From NCBI RefSeq assembly GCF_025231485.1, contig NZ_CP104003.1, positions 3,410,001 through 3,474,000 of the forward strand: a DNA stretch of 64,000 bases, read 5' to 3'. The DNA is from Salinirubellus salinus. GTDB taxonomy: Archaea; Halobacteriota; Halobacteria; Halobacteriales; Haloarculaceae. Under the pieces are notes generated by a model. It did not search any database. It was given only the letters and a program-made list of their open reading frames with translations, and was not told the origin of the DNA. This document shows positions 8,452 through 17,164 of this stretch, piece after piece; the first letter of the stretch is position 1; each line of letters begins with the position of its first letter. The position numbers were made by a program, and so were the translations under genes.

Positions 8452-9459
8452 TCAGACCGCCCGCTCGACTGCCTCCACCGCCGCCTCCACGTCCTCCTCG
8501 CTCACGTCCCAGTGCGTGCAGAATCGCACCTGCCGGTCGTCGAACGGGACCCCGAGCACCCCCTCGTCCTCACAGCGTTCGAGGAACGACGCCGCTGGCT
8601 CGTCGAGGTCGACCAGTACGATGTTCGTCTCCGGGTCGTGCGCGGTCAGGCTGTCGATGCCGTCCAGGCCCGCTGCCAGTCGCGCGGCGTTCTCGTGGTC
8701 CTCGTGCAGGCGCTCGCGGTTCTCCAGCGCCAGCAGGCCGGGCGCGGCGATTATCCCCGCCTGCCGCATCCCGCCGCCGAACAGTTTCCGGTTGCGGTGT
8801 GCCCGCTCGACGAACGCCTCGCTCCCCGCGAGCATCGACCCGACGGGTGCCCCCAGCCCCTTCGAGAGACAGAACATCACCGAGTCCACCTCGCGGGTGA
8901 GGCGCTCGGCCGGCACGTCGAGTGCGACGGCGGCGTTGAACAGCCGCGCCCCGTCGAGGTGGACCGCCACGTCGTGTTCGTGGGCCGCCGCCGCGGCGTC
9001 GTCAATGTGGTCGGCCGCGATGGCCGTCCCGCCCTTCGAGTTGTGCGTGTTCTCGAGACAGAGCAACTCGGTCCCGGGCCGGTGGTCGCTGTGTTCGACG
9101 TAGCCCTCGTGGACCGCCTCGGGTTCGACGACGCCGCGCTCGCCCCCGTCGATGGTCCGGGCCTGCACGCCCGAGTGCTGGGCGATGCCGCCGAGTTCCC
9201 ACTTGTAGACGTGGCTCTCGCGCTCGCAGAGCAGTTCGGCCCCCCGGTTCGTGTGGGTCCGCACCGCGATCTGGTTCCCCATCGTCCCCGTCGGGACGTA
9301 GAGGGCCGCCTCCATCCCGACGAGGTCGGCCGCCCGACGTTCGAGTTCGTTCACCGTCGGATCCTCGCCGTAGACGTCGTCGCCCACCTCGGCGTCGCGG
9401 GCCGCCTCGCGCATCGCCTCGTCCGGCTGGGTCACCGTGTCCGAGCGCAGGTCTATCAT
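8452..9459 (-). CDS. ltaE: low-specificity L-threonine aldolase (PLP-dependent)
   Basis: A 335-residue fold-type I pyridoxal-phosphate enzyme beginning MIDLRSDTVTQPDEAMREA, the hallmark opening of threonine aldolases. The PLP-binding aspartate is in VAVHLDGARLFNA and the Schiff-base lysine in MFCLSKGLGAPVGS. The enzyme splits L-threonine or allo-threonine to glycine and acetaldehyde and can supply glycine. Length matches the family (330-350). The start was set at 9459 from the conserved opening; a much longer frame upstream is shadow. It is followed upstream by the beta-propeller gene on the same strand, 43 bases away. Confidence 0.94.
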   Translation of the reverse strand: MIDLRSDTVTQPDEAMREAARDAEVGDDVYGEDPTVNELERRAADLVGMEAALYVPTGTMGNQIAVRTHTNRGAELLCERESHVYKWELGGIAQHSGVQARTIDGGERGVVEPEAVHEGYVEHSDHRPGTELLCLENTHNSKGGTAIAADHIDDAAAAAHEHDVAVHLDGARLFNAAVALDVPAERLTREVDSVMFCLSKGLGAPVGSMLAGSEAFVERAHRNRKLFGGGMRQAGIIAAPGLLALENRERLHEDHENAARLAAGLDGIDSLTAHDPETNIVLVDLDEPAASFLERCEDEGVLGVPFDDRQVRFCTHWDVSEEDVEAAVEAVERAV

Positions 9460-9502
9460 GCCCGGTCGTTCCGGGCCGAGCGACAAGAAGCGAGTGGTCG
9501 GG

Positions 9503-10336
9503 CTACGCCGTCCGTGGCACCACCGCCAGCGCCCGCACGTCGGGCATCCCCAGCGTCCGGTCGCGCCACACCGACTCGGCGGGGTCGAACGCCCAGAGTG
9601 TCCCCTCGCGGGTGACGGCGTAGGTCGTCTCGGCGTGGGCGATGTCGACGACCTCGCCGGGCACGTCGACCGGCGTCCAGTCCGCGTCCAGTCCCTCGCC
9701 GCCCCGCTCGTACAGTACCTCCCCCGCCGCGTGTGCCCGCTCGCCGGTATCGTCGCTCGAGACCACGCGGAACCCACCCGCCGCCGACTCGACGGCACGC
9801 ATCCAGCCGTTGCCGAGGTAGTAGAGGCCGTCGTCTGTGGCGGCCAGCGGCGTTCCGGCGGCGTCGACGTCGCGGGCGCCCGGCAATCCGAGCGGCGTCC
9901 CGTCGAGGCGGTGGACGCCCCCCGCGGCAGCCACGAGGTCCGCGTCGAGCGCTCTGACGCCCCCGAGTTCGGCCGTCGTCTCCCACGCCCCGTCGACGTA
10001 CCGGGCGATACGGCCCCCGTCGCTGGCCGTCGGGCCACCACGGGCGGAGACGGCCACCGCGGGACCGAAGCCGGTGGCCTCGAACGTCACGTCCCCCTCC
10101 GCGCCGTCGGCGACCCCGAGCAGCACGTCCTCGTCGGTCGCGACGACGAGGACGCCGTCGCTGGCGGCCACGTCTCGCACGTCGCCACGGTGGACGAGGC
10201 CGAACTCGCCGACCAGCGCGTCCGATACCGATACGCGAAGGAGCCCGACCCCGCAGGCGACGAACAGCTCCGTCTCGGCCTGCTTCGCCCCGTACACCCG
10301 TTTCTCGTCGAGGGTGATGTCCTTCTCGGCGCTCAT
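9503..10336 (-). CDS. haloarchaeal beta-propeller protein (HVO_0234-like)
   Basis: A 277-residue soluble protein made of short beta-strand repeats, such as GLLRVSV, DVRDVAASDGVLVVATDEDVLLG and VRALDADLVAAAGGVHRL, each ending in Gly-rich turns, as in a propeller of 5-6 blades. The opening ITLDEKRVYG resembles a conserved haloarchaeal family I know as HVO_0234-type; no biochemical role is known to me. The start at ATG 10336 begins MSAEKDITLDEKRVYG; 23 extra upstream codons look untranslated. It lies directly upstream of the threonine aldolase gene, so they may share a transcript. Confidence 0.82.
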   Translation of the reverse strand: MSAEKDITLDEKRVYGAKQAETELFVACGVGLLRVSVSDALVGEFGLVHRGDVRDVAASDGVLVVATDEDVLLGVADGAEGDVTFEATGFGPAVAVSARGGPTASDGGRIARYVDGAWETTAELGGVRALDADLVAAAGGVHRLDGTPLGLPGARDVDAAGTPLAATDDGLYYLGNGWMRAVESAAGGFRVVSSDDTGERAHAAGEVLYERGGEGLDADWTPVDVPGEVVDIAHAETTYAVTREGTLWAFDPAESVWRDRTLGMPDVRALAVVPRTA

Positions 10337-10454
10337 GCTCTGGCGTCCAGTACGGTGGGGCAAAGGCCTACCGGCCACCTCCGACCGAGTCCCACCCCCG
10401 CCCACCGTGCTGTCGACAGTGCGAGTTATCTCTCGGAACGACGTTCAGCCCGGC

Positions 10455-11075
10455 ATGGAGATCGGCATCGTCGGCACAGGGAGCGTCGGGCGCGCGCTGG
10501 GGACCGGGTTCACGCGGGCGGGACACACCGTCCGGTTCGGCACCCGCCTCCCCGACCGGGAGGACGTCCGGGAACTCGTCGCGTCGGTCGCGGGGAGCGA
10601 GGCCGGTCCCGTCGCGTGGGCCGCCGAGGCTCCCGTCCTCGTCCTCGGGGTCCCCGCCGACAGCGTCACGGCCATCCTCGACGGCCTCGACTACGACGGC
10701 GTCCTCGTGGACCCGACGAACCGCTACCCGACCGCGGGCGAGGAGAGCCAGTATGACGTCGTCTCCCGACTCGCGCCCGACGCGCGTGTCGTGAAGGCGT
10801 TCAACACCCTCGGCGCGGAGGTGATGACCGACCCCGACTTCGACGGGGTGGCGGCGACGATGCTCGTCGCCGGCGAGGACGTGGCCGCGAAGGAGACGGT
10901 CATCGGACTGGCCGCGGACCTCGGGTTCCACCCACTGGACGCCGGCGACGGCAGCGCGGCCCCATCGCTCGAGGACCTCGCACGGCTCTGGATCCGGCTG
11001 GCAGTCACGGGGTCGGGCCCGGCGAGCGACCACGAACTGGGCCGCGAGTTCGCGTTCGTCGTCCACGCGCGCTGA
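10455..11075 (+). CDS. F420-dependent NADP reductase-like NAD(P)-binding oxidoreductase
   Basis: A 206-residue Rossmann protein starting MEIGIVGTGSVGRALGTGF, with an intact GxGxxG loop at residues 6-11, followed by RFGTR, the NADP-phosphate recognition turn. The middle contains VKAFNTLGAEVM, typical of F420H2:NADP+ oxidoreductases (Fno) and short homologues. The function would be hydride transfer between NADP and a deazaflavin or flavin; many short homologues lack proven F420 use. The ATG at 10455 is the natural start of the domain. It is divergent from the beta-propeller gene, with a 118-base gap that must hold both promoters. Confidence 0.88.
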   Translation: MEIGIVGTGSVGRALGTGFTRAGHTVRFGTRLPDREDVRELVASVAGSEAGPVAWAAEAPVLVLGVPADSVTAILDGLDYDGVLVDPTNRYPTAGEESQYDVVSRLAPDARVVKAFNTLGAEVMTDPDFDGVAATMLVAGEDVAAKETVIGLAADLGFHPLDAGDGSAAPSLEDLARLWIRLAVTGSGPASDHELGREFAFVVHAR

Positions 11076-11125
11076 ACCGGCGGACGGAAGAAGCGGTAGG
11101 GGCGGCGCGTGAGCGACGGTGCCGC

Positions 11126-11905
11126 TCAGGCGTCGCTCGTGACGGCCTCGGCGTCCTCTCGGAACCGGTCGTACTGCCGGACGGCCCAGTCGTAGGCCGC
11201 GGGCGCCCCGCTCACGAGCATCCCACGGAGCGAGCCGCCGTCGCCGTAGGTGAACAGGCACGCCAGCCCCGTGTCCTCGGTGACGAGCAGGCCGAACGGG
11301 AGTTCGCCGTCGGTCGCCCGCAGCGAGAAGTCGGGGTCGTCGACGGCGTCGTCGAACCGGGCGTACGAGCGGAGCGGTTCGACGGCCGGGCGCTCGACGA
11401 GCAGTTCGACGTCGAGGCCGTCGTCCTCGACGCGCTCGTGTATCTGCTGCATGTACCGCGGGACGGCGATGGGCGAGAGACAGCGGTAGTCGTACGAGGC
11501 CTCCGAGATGCGCTCCATCTGGGCGAACGGCCGCTCGGGGGCGTAGCGGTCGGCCGTGTAGACGCGGCCCCGCTCGGCGAACGCCAGCGGGACCAGCAGC
11601 GACTCCGGCAGTTCGTTCAGCACGGGTGCGGCTGCCGCCAGCTGGTCCCGCCGGGCGACGTAGTCGTCGTGCTGGCGCCGGAGGAGCCGGCCGTACTGGG
11701 TGAGGTGGTAGCGGCCGCCGTCGCCCTCGCGGACGAGGTCCGCGGCCTCCAGCTCCCGGAGCGCCTTGTAGACGGTCGACCGTGAGACGGAGACGGCGTC
11801 ACGGAGGTCACGCTGGTCGAGAGGGCCGGCGGCGAGCGCGGTCAGCACGTCCCCGCGACGCTCGGCCACGGACGCCCGTCGCGTGTTCGTCGTCTCCGGG
11901 TCCAT
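11126..11905 (-). CDS. winged-helix transcriptional regulator with FilR1-type sensory domain
   Basis: A 259-residue regulator. Residues 14-75 are a winged helix, with recognition region RDAVSVSRSTVYKALRELEAADLV. The rest, with the methanogen FilR1-like pattern DVELLVERPAVEPLRSY and DGELPFGLLVTEDTGLACLFTYG, forms a ligand-binding domain. Such proteins are abundant in haloarchaea; ligands and targets are mostly unknown. The gene is monocistronic: the phosphohexomutase upstream is divergent and the oxidoreductase is convergent, 50 bases away. About 100 bases upstream, the shared gap with the phosphohexomutase is the likely regulatory site. Confidence 0.88.
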   Translation of the reverse strand: MDPETTNTRRASVAERRGDVLTALAAGPLDQRDLRDAVSVSRSTVYKALRELEAADLVREGDGGRYHLTQYGRLLRRQHDDYVARRDQLAAAAPVLNELPESLLVPLAFAERGRVYTADRYAPERPFAQMERISEASYDYRCLSPIAVPRYMQQIHERVEDDGLDVELLVERPAVEPLRSYARFDDAVDDPDFSLRATDGELPFGLLVTEDTGLACLFTYGDGGSLRGMLVSGAPAAYDWAVRQYDRFREDAEAVTSDA

Positions 11906-12139
11906 ACCGACGACGTGGCAGCGGACGCGGCATAGGCGTTTTCCCTCCTCGGACGTGTCCGAGGGTGCGAACGACCGTTCGGGGCACCGAACGCTCTTCG
12001 AGAGATGAAGGCAAGGGCCTGCCGTCCATCGGTTCGGGTGCGAACCGGGGGCCGCCCTCCCCCGCTTCGGCCCTCCACTCTTCGCCTCCTTCCCTGCCGT
12101 CCGGAACGGCTTTCAGCGTGCCGAACCCACCGACGCTCG

Positions 12140-13525
12140 ATGGAGATATTCGGGTCCAGCGGCGTCCGTGGGGTCGTCGGGGAGGAGATGACGCCCGAGT
12201 TCGTCACGCGCGTGGCTCGGGCGGCGGGCGCGACGTTCCGGGCGGACGGCGAGCGCGTGGTGGCGCTCGGCCGCGACACCAGACGGACCGGCCCGATGCT
12301 GACCGACGCCGCCGCCGCCGGCCTCGCCGCCGTCGGCTGTGACGTGCGACGACTCGACGTGATCCCCACCCCCGGCCTGCAGGCCTACTGCGACGCCGAG
12401 GCCGTCCCCGCGATGATGGTGACGGCGAGCCACAACCCGCCGGCGTACAACGGCGTGAAACTCGTCGGCGCCGACGGCTGTGAACTCTCGCGGGCCGCAC
12501 TCGAACGCGTCGAGGAGCGACTCCTCGCCGGTCACGCCGACACCGCCGCCAGCGACGATCGGGTCGACTGGGCCACGGTCGGCGAGGTCGAACGGGTCGA
12601 CGGCGCCCGGCGACGCTACGTCGACGAACTGCTCCGTTCGGTCGACCGCGAACGCATCGCCGACGCCGACCTGACCGTGGCGCTGGACCCCGGCCACGGC
12701 GCGGGTGCGCTCACCTCTCCCGACTTCTTCCGCCGACTCGGCTGTCGCGTCGTCACCGTCAACGCCCAGCCCGACGGCCACTTCCCCGGCCGCGACCCGG
12801 AGCCCGTCGCCGCGAACCTCCCGGACCTCGGCGCCCTCGTCCGTGCGGCCGGCGCGGACGTGGGTATCGCCCACGACGGCGACGCGGACCGTGCGGTGTT
12901 CTTCGACGAGACGGGGAGCTACCTCGAGGGGGACGCCACGCTCGCGGCGCTCGCCGCCGCCAACCTCGAACCGGGCGACGCCACCGTCTCGGCGGTGAAC
13001 GTCTCCCAGCGGCTCGTCGACGTGGCCGAGGAGTGTGGCGCAGACCTCAAACTCACGCCCATCGGGTCGACCCACATCGTCACGCGCATCCGCGAGTTGC
13101 GTGCCGAGGGGCGCTCGGTCCCGGTCGCCGGCGAGGGCAACGGCGGGGTGCTGTTCCCGCCCTACCGGCTCACCCGCGACGGCGCCTACACCGCCGCCCG
13201 GTTCCTCGAACTGCTGGCCGACCGCCCCGCCAGCGAGGTGGTCGAACCCCACACCGGCTACGAGAACGTCCGGCTCAACCTCCACTACGACGACGTGGAG
13301 GAACGCGCCGCGATGCTCGGGGCCGCCGAGGCACACGCGGCCGACGCGGACGCCGAGCTGAACACCATCGACGGCTACCGACTCGACTTCGGCGACGCGT
13401 GGGTGCTCGCGCGCCCCTCGGGGACCGAACCGCTGGTGCGGGTGTACGCCGAGGCGAAGTCACGCGACCGGGCGGAGACGCTCGCGGGAGCGCTCGAGGC
13501 CGCGATGCTGGCGGCGCGGGAGTAA
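12140..13525 (+). CDS. glmM: phosphohexomutase, GlmM / phosphomannomutase family
   Basis: A 461-residue alpha-D-phosphohexomutase. The phosphoserine loop TASHNPPAYNGVKLV puts the catalytic Ser at residue 97, the metal loop is DGDADRAVFF, the sugar loop is GEGNGGVLFPP, and the C-terminal phosphate-binding loop is RPSGTEPLVRVYAEA. All four active-site elements are intact. Archaeal members interconvert glucosamine-6-P and -1-P, or mannose/glucose phosphates, for UDP-GlcNAc and surface glycans; sequence alone does not separate these. The opening MEIFGSSGVRG sets the start at 12140; the 45 residues upstream in the frame are not family-like. Confidence 0.93.
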   Translation: MEIFGSSGVRGVVGEEMTPEFVTRVARAAGATFRADGERVVALGRDTRRTGPMLTDAAAAGLAAVGCDVRRLDVIPTPGLQAYCDAEAVPAMMVTASHNPPAYNGVKLVGADGCELSRAALERVEERLLAGHADTAASDDRVDWATVGEVERVDGARRRYVDELLRSVDRERIADADLTVALDPGHGAGALTSPDFFRRLGCRVVTVNAQPDGHFPGRDPEPVAANLPDLGALVRAAGADVGIAHDGDADRAVFFDETGSYLEGDATLAALAAANLEPGDATVSAVNVSQRLVDVAEECGADLKLTPIGSTHIVTRIRELRAEGRSVPVAGEGNGGVLFPPYRLTRDGAYTAARFLELLADRPASEVVEPHTGYENVRLNLHYDDVEERAAMLGAAEAHAADADAELNTIDGYRLDFGDAWVLARPSGTEPLVRVYAEAKSRDRAETLAGALEAAMLAARE

Positions 13526-13540
13526 GAGAAACGGTCGGCT

Positions 13541-13828
13541 CTACTGGATGTGGCCTTCGCGTCGGAGCTGGTCCGCGTCCTGGCCGGTGTAGCGCCACTC
13601 GATGTTGCCCTTCTCGTCCTGCCAGTCCCACGGCTCGATGATGACCACGTCGCCCTCGTTGATCCAGGTGCGGTACTTCATGCGGCCGGGGATGCGGCCC
13701 ATCCGGTTCTTGCCGTCCTCACACTGCACGCGGACGTGGTTCCCACCGTTGTGCTCTGTCACCACACCGAACAGCTCGTCGTCGTTGGGCATCCGGAGGT
13801 TCCGGCGGCCCTGTTCCTCTTCGCTCAT
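13541..13828 (-). CDS. eif1A: translation initiation factor aIF1A
   Basis: A 95-residue S1/OB-fold factor. Recognisable pieces are the basic N-terminal tail [16 protein letters not shown], the OB strand [25 protein letters not shown], and [22 protein letters not shown], near-identical to other archaeal aIF1A proteins. It binds the 30S A-site and helps assemble the initiation complex. A good haloarchaeal TATA box (plus-strand GGATAAAC at 13853-13860) sits about 25-32 bases upstream of the ATG, suggesting a short or absent leader. It converges with the phosphohexomutase gene 15 bases away. Confidence 0.97.
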   Translation of the reverse strand: MSEEEQGRRNLRMPNDDELFGVVTEHNGGNHVRVQCEDGKNRMGRIPGRMKYRTWINEGDVVIIEPWDWQDEKGNIEWRYTGQDADQLRREGHIQ

Positions 13829-13852
13829 GGAAGTGTATACGCGGTCACGCCG

Positions 13853-13860
13853 GATAAACC
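13853..13860 (-). promoter_or_regulatory. TATA box of the aIF1A gene
   Basis: Read on the minus strand this is GTTTATCC, matching the haloarchaeal TATA consensus. Its distance to the start codon at 13828 (25-32 bases) fits a leaderless or near-leaderless transcript. Confidence 0.6.
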
Positions 13861-13924
13861 ATCGGAAACCCTCGCCGGTTTTCGCCCCGCCGTGGTGCGG
13901 TATCGCGTGTCACGACCCCCGTCG

Positions 13925-14497
13925 TCAGCCCGTAGCGACGGCCTCGAGCGCGCTCCGGACGTCGGCCGCCGTCGCCACCGTCGCGAACTCCCCCGAGAGG
14001 TGCGCCAGCGCCACCCGGTGTGAGGTCTCGGCGTCGATCCGCTCGCCGTCGAACGAGCGGTCGAACGTCGCCATCGCGTCGCGCACCACGACCACGTCGA
14101 ACCCGAGGTTCTCGGCCATCCGCGCGGTCGTCGAGACGCAGTGGTCCGTCGTCAGCCCCACGAGCACCACCGTCCCCACGTCCGCCCGGTGGAGGCGGTT
14201 CTCGAGGTCCGTCCCGACGAACGCGCTGTTGACCCGCTTGGTGAGGACGGCTTCGCCCTCGCGGGGCGCACACTCCGGCTTCGGCTCGGTCCCGTGGTCC
14301 GTATCGGGCCGGAGCGGCGACCCCTCCTCGGTGGAGTGGTGGTGGACGTGGAACACCGGTCGGTCGGCCTCGCGGAACGCCGCGAGCACCGCCGCGGCCC
14401 GCGCCTCGGCCTCGGGGTTGTTGCGCTCACCCCACGCCGGGTCGTCGAACCCCCGCTGGATGTCGACGAGGACGAGGGCGGCGTCTGTGAGGTCCAT
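13925..14497 (-). CDS. isochorismatase-like cysteine hydrolase (nicotinamidase-related)
   Basis: A 190-residue member of the isochorismatase/nicotinamidase superfamily. The catalytic triad is visible: Asp in ALVLVDIQRGFDDP, Lys in AVLTKRVNSAFVGTDLE, and Cys in LTTDHCVSTTARMAENLG, the last preceded by the cis-peptide-like region. The His-rich segment HVHHHSTEEGSPLRP is a common variation of the substrate pocket. It may hydrolyse an amide such as nicotinamide or another small amide; the exact substrate is unknown. A strong TATA box lies about 25-30 bases upstream of the ATG at 14497. No operon partner. Confidence 0.92.
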   Translation of the reverse strand: MDLTDAALVLVDIQRGFDDPAWGERNNPEAEARAAAVLAAFREADRPVFHVHHHSTEEGSPLRPDTDHGTEPKPECAPREGEAVLTKRVNSAFVGTDLENRLHRADVGTVVLVGLTTDHCVSTTARMAENLGFDVVVVRDAMATFDRSFDGERIDAETSHRVALAHLSGEFATVATAADVRSALEAVATG

Positions 14498-14519
14498 AGC
14501 GGGGCTAGCCGGTGGGCGA

Positions 14520-14527
14520 GTATAAGC
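14520..14527 (-). promoter_or_regulatory. TATA box of the isochorismatase-like gene
   Basis: The plus strand reads GTATAAGC, so the minus strand carries GCTTATAC 23-30 bases before the ATG at 14497. This spacing is usual for leaderless haloarchaeal transcripts. Confidence 0.6.
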
Positions 14528-14611
14528 GTGGTCGGTCGGGTCGCTGGTCCCCCGGAAGTCGCACCACGAGGGCGGAGAAGGACTTTGACGGGGCGAACCG
14601 AACGCGGGGTC

Positions 14612-15373
14612 GTGATTCCCAACTACGAGGACAAGTACGACGCCGACGCCGTGTTCTCACCGACGGAGGTGGTCGGGATGGGGCGTGAGGGACTCCCGGA
14701 CGTTCCGCCAGCCGTGATCCTCGGCTACCAGCCGAAACTCACCGAGTTCGTCGAACAGCGGGCCGACTCGCCGGTCGAGATCGTCCGTTCGCAGCACCTG
14801 TACCCGGTGACGGAGACGGTCGGGTACGTCCCCGTCCACGAGTGGGGAACCGCTGCGCCCATCTCGGCGATGGTCACGGAGAACGTCGTCGCAGCGGGTG
14901 CCGAGGCCGTCATCCTGCTGGGTGGTGGCGCGGGACTGCGAACGGACATCCCAGCCGGTGCGGCCATCCTCCCCACCGACGCCATCCGTGACGAGGGGGT
15001 CTCCTACCACTACGTCCCCGACGGGGAGGCGGTGACACCGACGGCGTCGCTCGTCGACGGTCTGGACGACGCCCTCTCGGCGGCGGGCTTCGACACGCGC
15101 CGCGGGCCGACGTGGACGACGAGCGCCTTCTACCGCGAGACCGTCCCCGAGATCAGCGCGTACGGCGACGACGGCGTCCTCACGCTGGACATGGAGTCCG
15201 CGGCGATCTGGGCGGTGTGTCGGTACCGCGGCGTCGACACCGCGTCCGTCCACGAGCTGAGTGGCGTCTTCACACCCGAGGAGTGGCAGCCGGCGACCGA
15301 GAACGACCGGGACGTGACGGAGATGTTCGAGCCGTGCGTGGCCGCACTGGAGCCCCACGTGGCCGACACGTAG
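14612..15373 (+). CDS. nucleoside phosphorylase (PNP/uridine phosphorylase family)
   Basis: A 253-residue phosphorylase-I family protein starting at the GTG (14612) of VIPNYEDKYDADAVFSP. It has the family's VILLGGGAGLRTDIPAG segment in the phosphate/ribose site, followed by YHYVPDGEAVTP. The purine/pyrimidine pocket signature GVLTLDMESAAIWAVCRYRGV includes the ribose-binding Met-Glu pair. It should cleave a nucleoside with phosphate to base and ribose-1-phosphate; base preference cannot be read. The ORF extends upstream without family similarity, so the GTG start is preferred. The gene stands alone between oppositely oriented neighbours. Confidence 0.9.
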   Translation: MIPNYEDKYDADAVFSPTEVVGMGREGLPDVPPAVILGYQPKLTEFVEQRADSPVEIVRSQHLYPVTETVGYVPVHEWGTAAPISAMVTENVVAAGAEAVILLGGGAGLRTDIPAGAAILPTDAIRDEGVSYHYVPDGEAVTPTASLVDGLDDALSAAGFDTRRGPTWTTSAFYRETVPEISAYGDDGVLTLDMESAAIWAVCRYRGVDTASVHELSGVFTPEEWQPATENDRDVTEMFEPCVAALEPHVADT

Positions 15374-15424
15374 CCGGCGGGACCGAAGCGGTCGAGGGCG
15401 ACGGGCGAACCGGAACGGACGGTG

Positions 15425-17005
15425 TCACGCGACGGGGTCGCCGTGTGCCTCCCGGAGTTCGACCTTGCGGATCTTCCCCGTGGACGTCTCGGGGAGGCCG
15501 TCGACGAACTCGACCACGGTCGGGCACTTGAAGTGCGCGAGGTTGTCGCGGGCGAACTCGACGACCCCCTCCTCGGTGAGGTCGGCGCCGTCGGCGGCCA
15601 CGACGATGGCCTTGGGGGTCTCACCCCACTTCTCGTGGGGGACGCCGATGACGGCGACGCGCTCGACGTCGGGATGGTCGTAGAGGGCGTTCTCGACCTC
15701 GACGCTGGAGATGTTCTCGCCGCCGCTGATGATGACGTCCTTCTTGCGGTCCTTGATGGAGATCATCTCGCGTTCGTCCATGGTGGCGAAGTCGCCGGTG
15801 TGGAACCACCCCTCCACCCGGTCGTTGAATGCTTCGTGGGTCCGCTCGGGCTTGTTCCAGTAGCGGTCCATGACCTGGTTGCCGCGGACGACGATCTCGC
15901 CCATCGTCTCGTCGTCGCGCGGGACGTCCTCGCCGTCCGCGTCGACGACGCGCACCTCGGTCCCGAGCATGGCGTGGCCCTGCCGGGTCTTGACCGTGAA
16001 GCGACCCTCGCTCTCGATCCGCCGCGGCGAGTTGCTCGTCGTGATCAGCGGGCCGGTCTCGGTCAGCCCGTAGACGTGCAGGATGTTCCAGCCGAGTTCG
16101 TCCTCGACGGTCCGGATGGTGGCCTCGGGCGGCGGGCTGGCCGCGGTCGCGATCCTGACCGGCTTGTCCCCGGTCGCCGCGATGTCGTGGGACTTGTAGT
16201 GGTCGATCATCGACTCGAGGACCGTCGGTGCGCCACAGAGGTAGGTCACGTCGTGGGCGTGGATGCGCTCGAAGGCGCCTCCGGCGTCGAAGTGGCGCTG
16301 GCAGACGTGCGTCCCGCCGACGCCGGTGATGATGTAGGGGTAGCCCCACCCGTTGACGTGGAACATCGGGAGCGTCCAGAGGTAGGCGTCGTCGTCGGTG
16401 ATGTCGGTGTGGTGCGCGGCGACCAGCGCGTGCCAGTGTTCCGTGCGGTGGGTCCGGACCACGCCCTTCGGGTCGCCGGTCGTCCCGCTCGTGTAGTTGA
16501 TGGTCGCGGGGTCGTCCTCGGAGACGTCGGCTCGCTCCACCGCGTCGGGGTCGGCCCCCTCCAGGAGTGACTCGTAGTCGAGCCAGTCGCCGTCGACGCG
16601 GTCGGCCGGGTTGGCGACGAACGCCGTGGCGGGGACCTCGCCGCGGATCTCCTCGACCTTCTCGGCGTACTCGTGGTCGGCGACGACCGCCCGGGCCCCA
16701 CAGTCGTCGAGGATGTACTCGTAGTCCTCGGCGATGAGTCGGTAGTTGAGCGGGACCGAGATGGCCCCGAGGACGTTGACCGCGAACAGCGTCTCCAGGA
16801 ACCAGTGGGTGTTCGGCGAGAGCAGCGCCACGCGGTCGCCCGCCTCGATGCCGAGCTCCGAGAGCGCCGCCGCCGCACGGTCGACGCGCTCGCCGAACTC
16901 GGCGTAGGTGTACTCGGTCCCGTCGTGGGCGATCACGCCGACGGCGTCGCCGTAGACGTCTACCCCCCTGTCGAGGAAGTCCAACGTCGTCATCGGTCGG
17001 TTCAT
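15425..17005 (-). CDS. AMP-forming acyl-CoA synthetase (fatty-acid CoA ligase family)
   Basis: A 526-residue ANL-family adenylating enzyme. The P-loop-like motif INYTSGTTGDPKGVVRTHR, the A5 motif HVYGLTETGPLI, the A7 motif WFHTGDFATMDEREMISIKDRKKD, and the C-terminal A10 lysine in PETSTGKIRKVELRE are all present. It converts a carboxylic acid, ATP and CoA to acyl-CoA, AMP and pyrophosphate. The full length matches medium/long-chain ligases, but chain length specificity is not visible. The start at 17005 leaves a T-rich stretch just upstream (17036-17042) that fits a promoter. The genome segment also carries an enoyl-CoA hydratase at 62 kb. Confidence 0.93.
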   Translation of the reverse strand: MNRPMTTLDFLDRGVDVYGDAVGVIAHDGTEYTYAEFGERVDRAAAALSELGIEAGDRVALLSPNTHWFLETLFAVNVLGAISVPLNYRLIAEDYEYILDDCGARAVVADHEYAEKVEEIRGEVPATAFVANPADRVDGDWLDYESLLEGADPDAVERADVSEDDPATINYTSGTTGDPKGVVRTHRTEHWHALVAAHHTDITDDDAYLWTLPMFHVNGWGYPYIITGVGGTHVCQRHFDAGGAFERIHAHDVTYLCGAPTVLESMIDHYKSHDIAATGDKPVRIATAASPPPEATIRTVEDELGWNILHVYGLTETGPLITTSNSPRRIESEGRFTVKTRQGHAMLGTEVRVVDADGEDVPRDDETMGEIVVRGNQVMDRYWNKPERTHEAFNDRVEGWFHTGDFATMDEREMISIKDRKKDVIISGGENISSVEVENALYDHPDVERVAVIGVPHEKWGETPKAIVVAADGADLTEEGVVEFARDNLAHFKCPTVVEFVDGLPETSTGKIRKVELREAHGDPVA

Positions 17006-17164
17006 GCCGTGTCAAGACGTACCTGTGAGACGTAAAGTTTTTTCTCCGCCGTGGAATCGACCACGGGAGACTCGCGGGGAACAGGCACCAGCGGACGAGG
17101 GCGGGTGGGTCCGCGCTCCAACTCCCTCGAAACCACTATCCCCACGGACTGAACATACGACGGC

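Noticed and set aside
13895-13920. TATCGCG near 13900 as another copy of the intergenic element
   Set aside because: Neither GATT nor GTTTA is present at the required spacing.
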